Both the position numbers and the translations under genes were made by a program. DNA of 64,000 nt. It comes from Shewanella sp. ANA-3. Its GTDB lineage: Bacteria; Pseudomonadota; Gammaproteobacteria; Enterobacterales; Shewanellaceae. Where the stretch lies: assembly GCF_000203935.1 (NCBI RefSeq), contig NC_008577.1:3720001-3784000 (forward strand). The letters run 5' to 3'. Shown here piece by piece: positions 1-8,800 of this stretch. The notes under the pieces are model-generated. The model had not been told where the DNA came from, ran no database searches, and saw only the letters and a list, made by a program, of their open reading frames with translations. Numbering within the stretch: the first letter of the stretch is position 1; each line of letters begins with the position of its first letter.

Positions 1-59
1 TGTGATGAGTATACTGGGACAAGCCCAATTTACAATAAAAACAATTTTTTGGAGCTCAA

Positions 60-1367
60 ATGACCACCAAACCTCCCGTTCATAGTGAACAATATCCCCA
101 GTCTTATTATGTTGATACTGCAAAAGAAATTTACGCCCATCCCCAACTTGAGGGCAAGGTAAGCACCGACGTATGCATTATCGGCGGGGGGTTCAGCGGT
201 ATTAACACGGCTATCGAACTGCGGCAAAAGGGCCTAAACGTGGTGCTACTCGAGGCCAAGCGCATAGGCTGGGGCGCCTCAGGGCGTAATGGTGGCGAGC
301 TGATCCGCGGTATTGGCCATGATCCTGCGCAATTTATCAATGAGATAGGCCAAGAAGGTGTGAGCGCCATTGAACAGATGGGCTTTGAGGCGGTAGAGAT
401 TGTACGAAATCGGATACAGACACATCACATCGATTGCGACTTACAAATGGGCTATTGCGATTTGGCGGTTAAACCTCGGCATATGCTCGAACTAGAACAA
501 GAGTTCGACCACCTTAAGCGCCTTGGATATCAGCATGAAATCAAGTTATTAACTCAGTCTCAGCTCGGAGAAGTTATCGGCTCAGACTTTTACCAAGGCG
601 CCCTAGTCGACATGGGCAGCGGTCATTTACATCCGCTGAATTTGGCCTTGGGCGAGGCTCGTGTTGCCCGAGACTTGGGCGCTCAATTATTTGAATACAG
701 CGCCGCAGAAAAGATTATTCCTAGGGATAAACCGCGAGTATTAACGGCAAAAGGCGAAGTGACTTGCCAATATGTCGTGCTGGCGGGCAACGCTTATATA
801 GGCCATAAACTGAATAGCTACATCGGCGGTAAAGTGCTGCCCGCAGGGAGCTACTTGCTTGCAACCGAGCCACTGACAGAAGTGCAATGCCAAAGCATTA
901 TCCCGCAAAATATGGCCTTTGCAGATATGCGAATCGCCTTAGATTACTTTCACTTATCGGCGGATAGACGCTTACTCTTCGGCGGACTTTGTACGTATTC
1001 AGGCAAAGATCCTAAGGATATTGAAGCAGCGCTCAGGCCGAACCTTGAGAAGGTATTCCCACAGTTAAAAGGCGTACGCATAGATTACGAATGGGGCGGC
1101 ATGATAGGCATTGGCGCCAACCGTATGCCGCAAATCGGTCGCCTCCCCGATGCGAGCAATATTTTTTACGCCCAAGCCTATGCAGGCCACGGCGTAAATG
1201 CCACCCATATGGCGGCCAAACTGCTCGCCGAAGCCATTTGTCAGCAGGCGGGATATTTTGATGTATTCGCCAAAATCAAGCATATGACCTTCCCCGGCGG
1301 CCCCACATTCCGCTCGCCTATGCTGGCTGCGGGTATGCTGTACCACAGGTTTAAGGACTTATTCTGA
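60..1367 (+). CDS. puuB: FAD-dependent amine oxidoreductase, PuuB-like (gamma-glutamylputrescine oxidase family)
   Basis: A 435-residue DAO-type flavoenzyme. In the Puu putrescine pathway this family oxidises gamma-glutamylputrescine to the aldehyde, with release of ammonia and peroxide, in the cytoplasm. A dinucleotide-binding glycine cluster (IIGGGFSGINT) lies at residues 40-50 and is followed by the LLEA strand and a WGASGRNGG segment typical of PuuB and related oxidases. The C-terminal third carries the WGGMIGIGANRMPQIGR stretch common to these enzymes. The ATG follows a GGAGCTCA ribosome site. The dehydrogenase that would take the aldehyde product lies 2.2 kb away on the other strand (3574-5070). 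Substrate is inferred from family; another secondary amine is possible. Confidence 0.8.
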   Translation: MTTKPPVHSEQYPQSYYVDTAKEIYAHPQLEGKVSTDVCIIGGGFSGINTAIELRQKGLNVVLLEAKRIGWGASGRNGGELIRGIGHDPAQFINEIGQEGVSAIEQMGFEAVEIVRNRIQTHHIDCDLQMGYCDLAVKPRHMLELEQEFDHLKRLGYQHEIKLLTQSQLGEVIGSDFYQGALVDMGSGHLHPLNLALGEARVARDLGAQLFEYSAAEKIIPRDKPRVLTAKGEVTCQYVVLAGNAYIGHKLNSYIGGKVLPAGSYLLATEPLTEVQCQSIIPQNMAFADMRIALDYFHLSADRRLLFGGLCTYSGKDPKDIEAALRPNLEKVFPQLKGVRIDYEWGGMIGIGANRMPQIGRLPDASNIFYAQAYAGHGVNATHMAAKLLAEAICQQAGYFDVFAKIKHMTFPGGPTFRSPMLAAGMLYHRFKDLF

Positions 1368-1377
1368 GGTTTGCCCT

Positions 1378-1410
1378 GTCGTTGGATATGCGAGCAAGCT
1401 ATCCAACGAC
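1378..1410. terminator. Inverted repeat between convergent puuB and DUF2937 genes
   Basis: Two perfect 11-base arms (GTCGTTGGATA and TATCCAACGAC) are separated by 11 bases, just past the puuB stop and 2 bases before the end of the facing gene. There is no T-run on either side, so it is at best a weak bidirectional terminator. Confidence 0.4.
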
Positions 1411-1411
1411 A

Positions 1412-1924
1412 CTAAATGGCGCGAGCCAATTTAATCCGCCTACGGCGCCTTGACCACAGAATAAAAGGCAGCGAGCCAAGATAATGCACGACTAACGCCA
1501 CCAGCACGCCAAAGCCAATCCCACTGGTGGTTAACGGGATGCCGGGCTTAAAGTTAACTATGGTTTGCTGTAAATATTCATAACGAGCAGGATTGAACAT
1601 ATAGGCGGTTTTCTCGAAGAGATTCCCCTGAGCAAAAGTCTGCATTCCCTGCTGCAGTGCTTGATACAAGTCCAGCGTCTGGCGCTTTTGCTCGGCATCC
1701 GCCCTGACGCTAGGCTCCTCATTTTGCAAATGGCGGGCAATCATGGTTTCTACATCGCCGTAGTGATATTCCTTCGCCGTGGCCTCGTAGCCCTCAACTT
1801 GCCATTGAGTCGAGGTATAGAGCCCCGCCAAAAATTGCTGATAATGATCGGCTAATTGGGGAAGTTGCAGCGCCATCACTAAGATAAAGCCGAAGATCAG
1901 CTTATCAAACAATCGAGTTATCAT
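1412..1924 (-). CDS. DUF2937 family membrane protein
   Basis: A 170-residue protein of unknown function. It has a hydrophobic N-terminal helix (about residues 8-22), a soluble middle of about 110 residues rich in Gln and Glu, and a second hydrophobic helix (about residues 135-157) followed by an Arg/Lys-rich tail (RRRRRIKLAR). This suggests two membrane spans with a periplasmic middle domain and the basic tail in the cytoplasm. The pattern matches the DUF2937 proteins of Shewanella and Vibrio. It lies alone between puuB and sseA, 85 bases downstream of sseA on the same strand. Confidence 0.75.
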   Translation of the reverse strand: MITRLFDKLIFGFILVMALQLPQLADHYQQFLAGLYTSTQWQVEGYEATAKEYHYGDVETMIARHLQNEEPSVRADAEQKRQTLDLYQALQQGMQTFAQGNLFEKTAYMFNPARYEYLQQTIVNFKPGIPLTTSGIGFGVLVALVVHYLGSLPFILWSRRRRRIKLARAI

Positions 1925-1965
1925 GGCAAACTCCTTGATAAGTCAAAGGATATATCACTGCCAAT

Positions 1966-1997
1966 GGAGTGCTGCTGGTTATCCTGCACAGCACTCC
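1966..1997 (-). terminator. Hairpin downstream of the sulfurtransferase gene
   Basis: The 9-base arms GGAGTGCTG and CAGCACTCC are separated by 14 bases, 13 bases past the sseA stop. There is no clear T-tract, so its role in termination is uncertain. Confidence 0.35.
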
Positions 1998-2009
1998 TGC
2001 TATCAGCGC

Positions 2010-2867
2010 TTATTGCGCTATGGGTAAATCGCTGCGACTGCCCCAGTCGGCCCACGAGCCATCGTAAAGCACAGCATCGGCATGACCAGAAGCGATCGAC
2101 GCTAAGATTAAGATACAGGCGGTAATGCCCGAGCCACAGCTGAAAATCCTTAACGGTTTATCGCCAGCAAGCCCTTGAAACAGGGTTTGTAATTCGGCCG
2201 AACTTTTGATTTTGAAGCCATCGAGCACCTCTGTAAAAGGTAAATTAACCGAATGGGGAATATGTCCACTACGCACACCTGGGCGTGGCTCACTCACTTG
2301 ACCTAAAAAGCGCGCGGCGCCGCGGGCATCGATAATCGCGCTGTCGCTATCATCTAGCTTGGCGAACACGGCCTCGGCATCCATCACCTTGGCAGGCTGA
2401 TATTCCAGTACTGCAGTGAGTTCTTCACTATCGCTTGCACCATAATCTATCCCTTCTTCCTGATAGCGGGATGAGGTGACCCTGTCTTCAGCCATCCATT
2501 GGGGTAAGCCACCGTCGAGCACATACACACGGTGAAATCCCATCACCTTGAATATCCACCAAGCGCGCGGAGAAGAATAAATCCCTTGATTATCATAGAT
2601 AACCACCACGCTTTGCGGGTCTATTCCGAGCTTGGAAACACCTTCTATAAACTGTTCAAACCTTGGTAAGGCGTGGATTTGAGAAGACGTTTTATCGCAA
2701 AAATCCGTTTCGACATCAAAGCGCCTCGAGCGCGGAATGCACACAGGTTCGGAATAGAGAATAGGCTCTTTGCCCAACACCACGGCCATGCTGGCATCGA
2801 GTAACACGAGATCTGGCGAGGTGAGATGCTCTTCGAGCCATTGAGTACTCACGAGAGGATATTCCAT
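2010..2867 (-). CDS. sseA: 3-mercaptopyruvate sulfurtransferase / rhodanese
   Basis: A 285-residue protein with two rhodanese domains: an inactive N-terminal domain (about 1-140) and a catalytic C-terminal domain (about 160-280). The active-site loop reads CGSGITAC with the sulfur-carrying cysteine at residue 244. A CGSG(I/V)T loop is characteristic of mercaptopyruvate sulfurtransferases rather than thiosulfate rhodaneses, which have a more basic loop. It moves sulfur from 3-mercaptopyruvate to thiols or cyanide in the cytoplasm. Length agrees with the E. coli SseA family. It appears to be a single-gene unit, with a hairpin after the stop. Confidence 0.88.
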   Translation of the reverse strand: MEYPLVSTQWLEEHLTSPDLVLLDASMAVVLGKEPILYSEPVCIPRSRRFDVETDFCDKTSSQIHALPRFEQFIEGVSKLGIDPQSVVVIYDNQGIYSSPRAWWIFKVMGFHRVYVLDGGLPQWMAEDRVTSSRYQEEGIDYGASDSEELTAVLEYQPAKVMDAEAVFAKLDDSDSAIIDARGAARFLGQVSEPRPGVRSGHIPHSVNLPFTEVLDGFKIKSSAELQTLFQGLAGDKPLRIFSCGSGITACILILASIASGHADAVLYDGSWADWGSRSDLPIAQ

Positions 2868-3012
2868 TGGCTGTCCTTATTCTGATTTCCAACTGGGATA
2901 ATGACTTATCAGCCTGAGTTTTACTGCACATACTAAAACCCAAGCACTATTCAAACCATTCGAACCGATACTGTTTTGTTAAAGCACACATGGCAAGCTC
3001 ATTGAGAGTCGA

Positions 3013-3408
3013 TTACTGACTCGCGGCTTGAATCACTTCAATTTTAACATCCAGTAAACCCGCCGAGGTATTGCCTATGCTGCTAAATGCGGATTTGGAC
3101 AAATCTATAATTCGGCCCCGCACGAAAGGCCCCCTGTCGTTGACCTTAACCACAACCGTTTTACCGTTCTTAAGATTGGTGACTTTAACTACTGAACCAA
3201 AAGGAATTTCCTTATGGGCAGCCGTTTTTAATTTATGGTTATAACGCTCACCGCTGGCGGTTTTCTTATTTTGATGTTTATCGCCGTAGAAAGAAGCTTG
3301 GCCAGATTCAGTAAACCCCTGCCAGTTTCCCGAATGGGTAGAAGAACACCCCGATAAGGCCAAGGTGGCTAGCAGCATTAAGGTCAAAGATAAGTATTTG
3401 AGACTCAC
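3013..3408 (-). CDS. RlpA-like lipoprotein (double-psi beta-barrel)
   Basis: A 131-residue lipoprotein of the septal-ring RlpA family. I place the start at a GTG at 3408 because it follows an AAGGGA ribosome site at the right spacing and yields a clean lipoprotein signal: a short basic start, a leucine-rich stretch and the lipobox LSGC, with cysteine 21. Upstream in-frame starts would add a non-signal-like extension. The body holds the RlpA signature (GQASFYGDKHQNKKTASGERY, then VNDRGPFVRGRIIDLS), including the Asp of the DPBB active region. RlpA proteins cut naked glycan strands or bind the septum. The C-terminal SPOR domain of full-length RlpA is absent, so this is a short paralogue. Confidence 0.82.
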   Translation of the reverse strand: MSLKYLSLTLMLLATLALSGCSSTHSGNWQGFTESGQASFYGDKHQNKKTASGERYNHKLKTAAHKEIPFGSVVKVTNLKNGKTVVVKVNDRGPFVRGRIIDLSKSAFSSIGNTSAGLLDVKIEVIQAASQ

Positions 3409-3515
3409 AGAACATCCCTTAGCAAATGAGTTCATCATCCGAGCAATGTACAGCAAAAATCCCCAAGAGGCACCCTTGCGCCACTTTATCCATTTAATTA
3501 GAGGGTTAACCAGAA

Positions 3516-3555
3516 AATAAAGAAAGCCCCTTTCGCATCGGCGTAAAGAGGCTTG
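3516..3555 (-). terminator. Intrinsic terminator of the aldehyde dehydrogenase gene
   Basis: Read on the minus strand, AAGCCTCTTT pairs with GAAAGGGGCTT (one G-U pair) and is followed by TCTTTATTTT. It lies just past the puuC stop. Confidence 0.6.
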
Positions 3556-3573
3556 AGAGGGAGTAAAAGCGGC

Positions 3574-5070
3574 TTAGAGGGCTATCCAAGTCGCTTTGAT
3601 TTCGGTGTATTTGTCGAAGGAGTGCATGGATTTATCGCGGCCATTGCCCGATTGTTTATAACCACCGAAAGGTGCCGTCATATCACCACCATCATAATGG
3701 TTAATCCACACCATTCCCGAACGCAGCGCCTTCGCGGTTTTGTGCGCCTTGCTGATATCCGCCGTCCACACCCCTGCCGCTAAGCCGTAAATGGTGTCGT
3801 TGGCTATCGCAATCGCCTCTTCCATGCCATTGAATTCAATGACAGATAACACAGGGCCAAAGATTTCCTCGCTGGCGATTTTCATCTTGTTGTTTACTTG
3901 GCTAAAGATAGTGGGCTGCACATACACGCCGCCCGTTTCGGCCAGCACTTGCTGTCCACCATGGACTAAACTGGCGCCTTCGTCTTGGCCCGCCTTGATA
4001 TAGCTTAAGATGGTATCTAATTGCTGCTTATCGACCACTGCGCCGCTAACAGTAGCGGGATCCAGCGGATGCCCAGGTTGCCACGAGGCGAGTTCTTCGG
4101 CGATAAGCTCAATCAGTTGATCTTTAACCCCAGACTCCACCAGCAAACGCGAGCCCGCAGTACAGACTTCACCTTGGTTAAAAGCAATGGCTTCGGCGGC
4201 CGCCACCGCCGCCGCTTTAAGATCGGGCGCATCGTTAAATACAATGTTCGGGCTCTTACCGCCAGCCTCGAGCCACACTCGTTTCATATTCGATTCGCCC
4301 GCATAAATCATTAATTGCTTAGCGATTTTTGTTGAGCCAGTAAAGACTAAGGTATCCACATCCATATGCAGCGCCAGCGCCTTGCCGACCGTATGCCCAT
4401 AACCCGGCAATACGTTTAGCACGCCCTTAGGGATCCCTGCCTGTACCGCAAGCTCGGCGATACGAATGGCCGTTAAGGGGGATTTCTCAGAGGGTTTTAG
4501 AATAACACTGTTACCCGTCGCCAGTGCTGGCCCCAGCTTCCAACAGGCCATCAATAACGGGAAGTTCCAAGGCACAATCGCCGCCACCACACCTACGGGT
4601 TCGCGGGTGATCATACCGATTTCATTATGTGCCGTCGGCGCCAGCTCGTCGTAGAGTTTATCAACGGCTTCACCCGACCAACGGATAGCACGGGCGGCAC
4701 CGGCAATATCTACCGCCTTTGAAAAACGGATAGGCTTACCCATGTCCAAGGTTTCTAACAGGGCGAGTTCATTGGCATTTTCCTCCAATAACTCGGCAAA
4801 ACGGATCATCACTTGCTTACGTTTAACGGGGGCAGTCTTTGACCACACGCCTGATTCAAACACCTCACGGGCATTAGCGACGGCAATATTGGCGTCCATT
4901 TGATCGCAACTGGCGACCTTGGCTAATACGCGTCCGTCGATCGGGCTGACACAGTCAAAGGTACTGCCCGCTGCCGCATCGCGGTATTCGCCATTGATAT
5001 AAGCCTTGCCATTGATTGCTAGGCTAGCAGCGAGGCTTTCCCAATCACTCCGTTTTTTAGGTGTACTCAT
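3574..5070 (-). CDS. puuC: Aldehyde dehydrogenase, PuuC-like (gamma-glutamyl-gamma-aminobutyraldehyde dehydrogenase)
   Basis: A 498-residue NAD(P)-dependent aldehyde dehydrogenase. The catalytic cysteine is residue 303 (GEVCTAGSR), the general-base glutamate is residue 268 (WLEAGGKSP), and the coenzyme-site asparagine is in PWNFPLL. The family oxidises aminoaldehydes such as gamma-glutamyl-gamma-aminobutyraldehyde from putrescine to the acid. The start follows an AAGAGGT site. It is divergent from the transaminase operon at 5351 across a 280-base gap, which suggests shared control of polyamine and omega-amino-acid breakdown. Exact substrate is inferred from family resemblance and from the PuuB-like oxidase nearby. 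Confidence 0.85.
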   Translation of the reverse strand: MSTPKKRSDWESLAASLAINGKAYINGEYRDAAAGSTFDCVSPIDGRVLAKVASCDQMDANIAVANAREVFESGVWSKTAPVKRKQVMIRFAELLEENANELALLETLDMGKPIRFSKAVDIAGAARAIRWSGEAVDKLYDELAPTAHNEIGMITREPVGVVAAIVPWNFPLLMACWKLGPALATGNSVILKPSEKSPLTAIRIAELAVQAGIPKGVLNVLPGYGHTVGKALALHMDVDTLVFTGSTKIAKQLMIYAGESNMKRVWLEAGGKSPNIVFNDAPDLKAAAVAAAEAIAFNQGEVCTAGSRLLVESGVKDQLIELIAEELASWQPGHPLDPATVSGAVVDKQQLDTILSYIKAGQDEGASLVHGGQQVLAETGGVYVQPTIFSQVNNKMKIASEEIFGPVLSVIEFNGMEEAIAIANDTIYGLAAGVWTADISKAHKTAKALRSGMVWINHYDGGDMTAPFGGYKQSGNGRDKSMHSFDKYTEIKATWIAL

Positions 5071-5350
5071 GATGACCTCTTAATCGTTTGTATTTGTTTA
5101 TTTTAGCTTTATTGGGATGAGGGCTATCTCGACGGCCAAATGCCAAAGATGACCTAAGTCGTTAACTGCTGCTTAGATTACGCTGTTCAATCATTAATAT
5201 TCAATATTTTTTACAAAAATAGCATTTTTGCCACAAATAACTGCACACACCTCTTCCATGTTCATTATTTCTAACATAGCATAGCAAATATTAGCCACTC
5301 TTAACGAAGACCTGACCTCATTTAACAAGGAAAAGGACAAGGTAAACACT

Positions 5351-6691
5351 ATGGCCGATTCACCCTACAACACAACGCATGAGCATCCTTCCCTCGAACA
5401 TTATTGGATGCCATTTACCGCCAACCGCCAGTTTAAAGCCAGCCCTCGCCTGCTCGCCCAAGCAGAAGGCATGTATTACACGGATATCAATGGCAATAAG
5501 GTATTAGACTCAACGGCTGGCTTGTGGTGTTGTAACGCCGGCCATGGACGCCGTGAGATCAGCGAAGCCGTTAGCAAGCAAATTCGCGAGATGGATTACG
5601 CACCGTCCTTCCAAATGGGTCATCCCCTCGCCTTCGAACTCGCCGAACGGTTAACTGAACTCAGCCCTGAAGGACTCAATAAGGTCTTCTTTACCAACTC
5701 GGGATCAGAGTCCGTCGATACCGCGCTTAAAATGGCACTCTGTTACCACAGAGCCAATGGCCAAGCATCACGCACTCGCTTTATTGGTCGTGAGCTGGGC
5801 TATCATGGCGTAGGATTTGGTGGCATTTCAGTGGGGGGCTTGAGCAATAACCGTAAAGCCTTCAGTGGCCAACTGCTGCAAGGTGTGGATCACCTGCCGC
5901 ACACCTTAGATATTCAAAATTCAGCCTTTAGCCGTGGCTTACCTAGCCTTGGTGCCGAAAAAGCCGAAGTATTAGAACAACTCGTCACACTCCACGGCGC
6001 CGAGAATATTGCCGCCGTTATCGTTGAACCTATGTCGGGTTCGGCGGGGGTGATTTTACCGCCACAGGGTTACTTAAAGCGCCTACGGGAAATCACCCAA
6101 AAATACGGCATCCTGTTGATTTTTGATGAGGTGATCACTGCCTTTGGTCGCGTCGGCGCCGCCTTTGCCAGCCAGCGCTGGGGCGTTATCCCCGACATAA
6201 TCACCACCGCCAAAGCCATCAATAATGGCGCGATCCCAATGGGCGCCGTGTTTGTGCAGGATTTTATTCACGATACCTGTATGCAAGGCCCCACCGAACT
6301 CATCGAGTTTTTCCACGGTTATACCTATTCAGGCCATCCAGTAGCGGCGGCCGCGGCGCTCGCTACGCTGTCCATCTATGAAAACGAACAGCTATTTGAA
6401 CGCAGCTTCGAACTTGAGCGTTATTTCGAGGATGCCGTTCACAGTCTCAAAGGTTTGCCGAATGTGATTGATATCCGCAACACTGGATTGGTCGCAGGGT
6501 TCCAACTCGCGCCGAATAGCCAAGGCGCGGGCAAACGCGGTTACAGCGTGTTCGAGCATTGTTTCCATCAAGGCACGCTCGTGCGGGCGACGGGCGATAT
6601 TATCGCCATATCCCCACCGTTAATCGTAGAGAAACATCAAATAGACCAAATAGTTAACAGCCTAAGCGATGCAATTCACGCCGTAGGATGA
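5351..6691 (+). CDS. Class III omega-amino acid:pyruvate aminotransferase
   Basis: A 446-residue PLP-dependent class III aminotransferase. The PLP lysine is residue 288 (TTAKAINNGAIPMG); the cofactor-binding Asp lies in IFDEVITAFGR, and the cofactor phosphate loop is near NSGSESVDTALK. The opening HYWMPFTANRQF is typical of beta-alanine:pyruvate transaminases. It would move the amino group of beta-alanine, GABA or a similar terminal amine to pyruvate. The next gene is a CoA-acylating semialdehyde dehydrogenase, which fits beta-alanine going to malonate semialdehyde and then acetyl-CoA. First gene of a likely three-gene operon with the dehydrogenase and the cupin. Confidence 0.85.
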   Translation: MADSPYNTTHEHPSLEHYWMPFTANRQFKASPRLLAQAEGMYYTDINGNKVLDSTAGLWCCNAGHGRREISEAVSKQIREMDYAPSFQMGHPLAFELAERLTELSPEGLNKVFFTNSGSESVDTALKMALCYHRANGQASRTRFIGRELGYHGVGFGGISVGGLSNNRKAFSGQLLQGVDHLPHTLDIQNSAFSRGLPSLGAEKAEVLEQLVTLHGAENIAAVIVEPMSGSAGVILPPQGYLKRLREITQKYGILLIFDEVITAFGRVGAAFASQRWGVIPDIITTAKAINNGAIPMGAVFVQDFIHDTCMQGPTELIEFFHGYTYSGHPVAAAAALATLSIYENEQLFERSFELERYFEDAVHSLKGLPNVIDIRNTGLVAGFQLAPNSQGAGKRGYSVFEHCFHQGTLVRATGDIIAISPPLIVEKHQIDQIVNSLSDAIHAVG

Positions 6692-6741
6692 TGCACAATT
6701 TTTTATCTAATGCCCAAATTGGGGCAATTGAAAGGTTACCT

Positions 6742-8232
6742 ATGCTGACAATGACTCATTATGTGAATGGCGAACACACCGCCGCCAGTACAAGAAGCCA
6801 AGAGATTTTCGAACCTGCGACGGGAGAATGCCGAGGTCAGGTCTCCCTCGCGAGTCGCGACGAAGTCTCTGCCGCCATTGCTATCGCCAAATCGGCCTTC
6901 GACACTTGGTCACAGGTAACGCCCCTCAATCGTGCTCGTGTGCTATTTAAGTTTAAGGCGCTGGTCGAGCAACATATGGATGAGCTGGCGCAGCTGATTA
7001 CCTTAGAGCACGGCAAAGTGCTCGATGACGCCAGGGGAGAACTCATTCGTGGTCTCGAAGTCGTCGAATTTGCCTGTGGTATCCCACACTTGCTCAAAGG
7101 GGAACATACGGAGCAGGTAGGCGGTGGCGTCGACGCTTGGTCGGTCAATCAAGCTTTAGGTGTTGTCGCAGGCATAGCGCCCTTTAACTTCCCCGTGATG
7201 GTTCCCATGTGGATGTTCCCAATCGCGATTGCCTGCGGTAACACCTTTATTATGAAGCCTTCGGAGAAAGACCCAAGCGCAGTGATGCGTATTGCGGAAT
7301 TACTCACGCAGGCCGGGCTCCCTGCTGGGGTATTTAATGTGGTCAACGGTGATAAAGAGGCCGTCGATACCCTGCTCAGCCATGAAGATATTCAAGCCGT
7401 TAGCTTTGTCGGTTCAACGCCAATCGCCGAGTATATCTACAGCACAGCATCCAAACACGGTAAACGGGTGCAGGCCCTCGGCGGCGCAAAAAACCATATG
7501 CTACTGATGCCGGATGCAGATTTAGATCAAGCCGTTAGTGCCCTCATGGGCGCCGCCTATGGCAGCGCAGGCGAGCGTTGTATGGCCATTTCAGTGGTAT
7601 TGGCCGTGGGCGATGTGGGCGATAAGCTGGTCGATAAATTATTACCGCAAATTCAACAGTTAAAAGTGGGCAATGGCCTCACCCCTGAGATGGAAATGGG
7701 ACCGTTGATCTCCCGCCAACACCTCGCCAAAGTCACGGAATTTGTCGACGCCGGTGTTAAAGAAGGTGCGACCTTAGTGGTGGACGGTCGCCAGTTAACC
7801 GTTGCCGACCATCAGCAGGGGTACTTCTTAGGCGCCTGTTTATTCGATAACGTCACCCCTGAGATGCGTATTTACCGCGAAGAAATCTTCGGTCCAGTGC
7901 TGTCGATTGTGCGGGTTAAGGACTATGCCAGCGCACTGGCGCTTATCAACCAGCATGAATTTGGTAATGGCACCGCCATCTTTACCCAAAGCGGTGAGGC
8001 CGCCAGACATTTTTGCCACCATGTGCAGGTGGGTATGGTGGGCGTTAACGTGCCCATCCCTGTGCCTATGGCCTTCCACTCCTTCGGTGGCTGGAAACGT
8101 TCGCTCTTTGGTCCCCTGCATATGCATGGCCCTGACGGGGTACGTTTTTATACCAAACGTAAAGCCATCACGGCACGCTGGCCCGTAGGCAAACAGACTC
8201 AAGCTGAGTTTGTTATGCCCACCATGAAATAA
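6742..8232 (+). CDS. mmsA: CoA-acylating (methyl)malonate-semialdehyde dehydrogenase
   Basis: A 496-residue aldehyde dehydrogenase of the MmsA type, which converts malonate or methylmalonate semialdehyde to acetyl- or propionyl-CoA with NAD. The catalytic cysteine is residue 280 (AGERCMAIS). The usual general-base glutamate is replaced by the GGAKNH motif, the mark of the CoA-dependent branch. I chose the ATG at 6742, which has GAAAGG upstream. An ATG at 6688 that overlaps the transaminase stop would add 18 residues absent from the family. The preceding gene makes its likely substrate from beta-alanine. Confidence 0.87.
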   Translation: MLTMTHYVNGEHTAASTRSQEIFEPATGECRGQVSLASRDEVSAAIAIAKSAFDTWSQVTPLNRARVLFKFKALVEQHMDELAQLITLEHGKVLDDARGELIRGLEVVEFACGIPHLLKGEHTEQVGGGVDAWSVNQALGVVAGIAPFNFPVMVPMWMFPIAIACGNTFIMKPSEKDPSAVMRIAELLTQAGLPAGVFNVVNGDKEAVDTLLSHEDIQAVSFVGSTPIAEYIYSTASKHGKRVQALGGAKNHMLLMPDADLDQAVSALMGAAYGSAGERCMAISVVLAVGDVGDKLVDKLLPQIQQLKVGNGLTPEMEMGPLISRQHLAKVTEFVDAGVKEGATLVVDGRQLTVADHQQGYFLGACLFDNVTPEMRIYREEIFGPVLSIVRVKDYASALALINQHEFGNGTAIFTQSGEAARHFCHHVQVGMVGVNVPIPVPMAFHSFGGWKRSLFGPLHMHGPDGVRFYTKRKAITARWPVGKQTQAEFVMPTMK

Positions 8233-8255
8233 CTTCGACTGGAGCCAATATAACA

Positions 8256-8615
8256 ATGAGCATCACGTCGATCATTCGCTTTGCTAGCGCACAGTCGCCG
8301 ATGGAAAGTTACCAAGTTGCCCCAGAAAAGCGCATCTCTGGTAATCCCACCCAGCAATTACAGAATCATTACTCTAGTCCCTGTAATCAATTCCACAGTG
8401 GAATTTGGCAAAGCGAATCAGGTGCTTGGAAAATCAACTACACTGAATACGAGTATTGCGAGATCCTCGAAGGGACCAGCGTCATCACAGATCTTGAGGG
8501 GCAGTCACAAACCTTCACTGTCGGCGACCGATTTATTATTCCTGCGGGGTTCCAAGGGCAGTGGCAAGTTGTAGAGCCCTGCCGCAAGGTTTATGTCATC
8601 TTCGAACAAAAGTGA
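8256..8615 (+). CDS. Cupin domain protein (DUF861/cupin_3 type)
   Basis: A 119-residue single-domain cupin. The core runs from about residue 48 to 117 with the pattern typical of the cupin_3 (DUF861) family: WKINYTEYEYCEILEG, then VGDRFIIPAGFQGQW. These small proteins accompany amine- and polyamine-degradation operons and are often annotated as ureidoglycolate-hydrolase-like or as unknown. The histidine metal ligands of classic cupins are mostly missing here, so an enzymatic role is uncertain. It is 23 bases after mmsA and likely co-transcribed. No terminator is evident after it. Confidence 0.78.
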   Translation: MSITSIIRFASAQSPMESYQVAPEKRISGNPTQQLQNHYSSPCNQFHSGIWQSESGAWKINYTEYEYCEILEGTSVITDLEGQSQTFTVGDRFIIPAGFQGQWQVVEPCRKVYVIFEQK

Positions 8616-8800
8616 GTTTCATAGGGGGTGCTTTTTGCCTCGATTAACCAAGCTAAAGCAATTTAGCTTAACTCGCCATGAGGTCACAGCTACGGGGTTT
8701 CCTGGGTTGTTGTTTGGCAAAGCAACGAATGTACTAGCCTGTTTTAAAAGCTAAAAGAACTTAGTACATCCGTGTCAATCAAGAAAATGGGAGAAATACC

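Noticed and set aside
7840-8256. Minus-strand frame of 138 codons within mmsA
   Set aside because: Shadow of a well-supported gene; no signal, start site or family resemblance.
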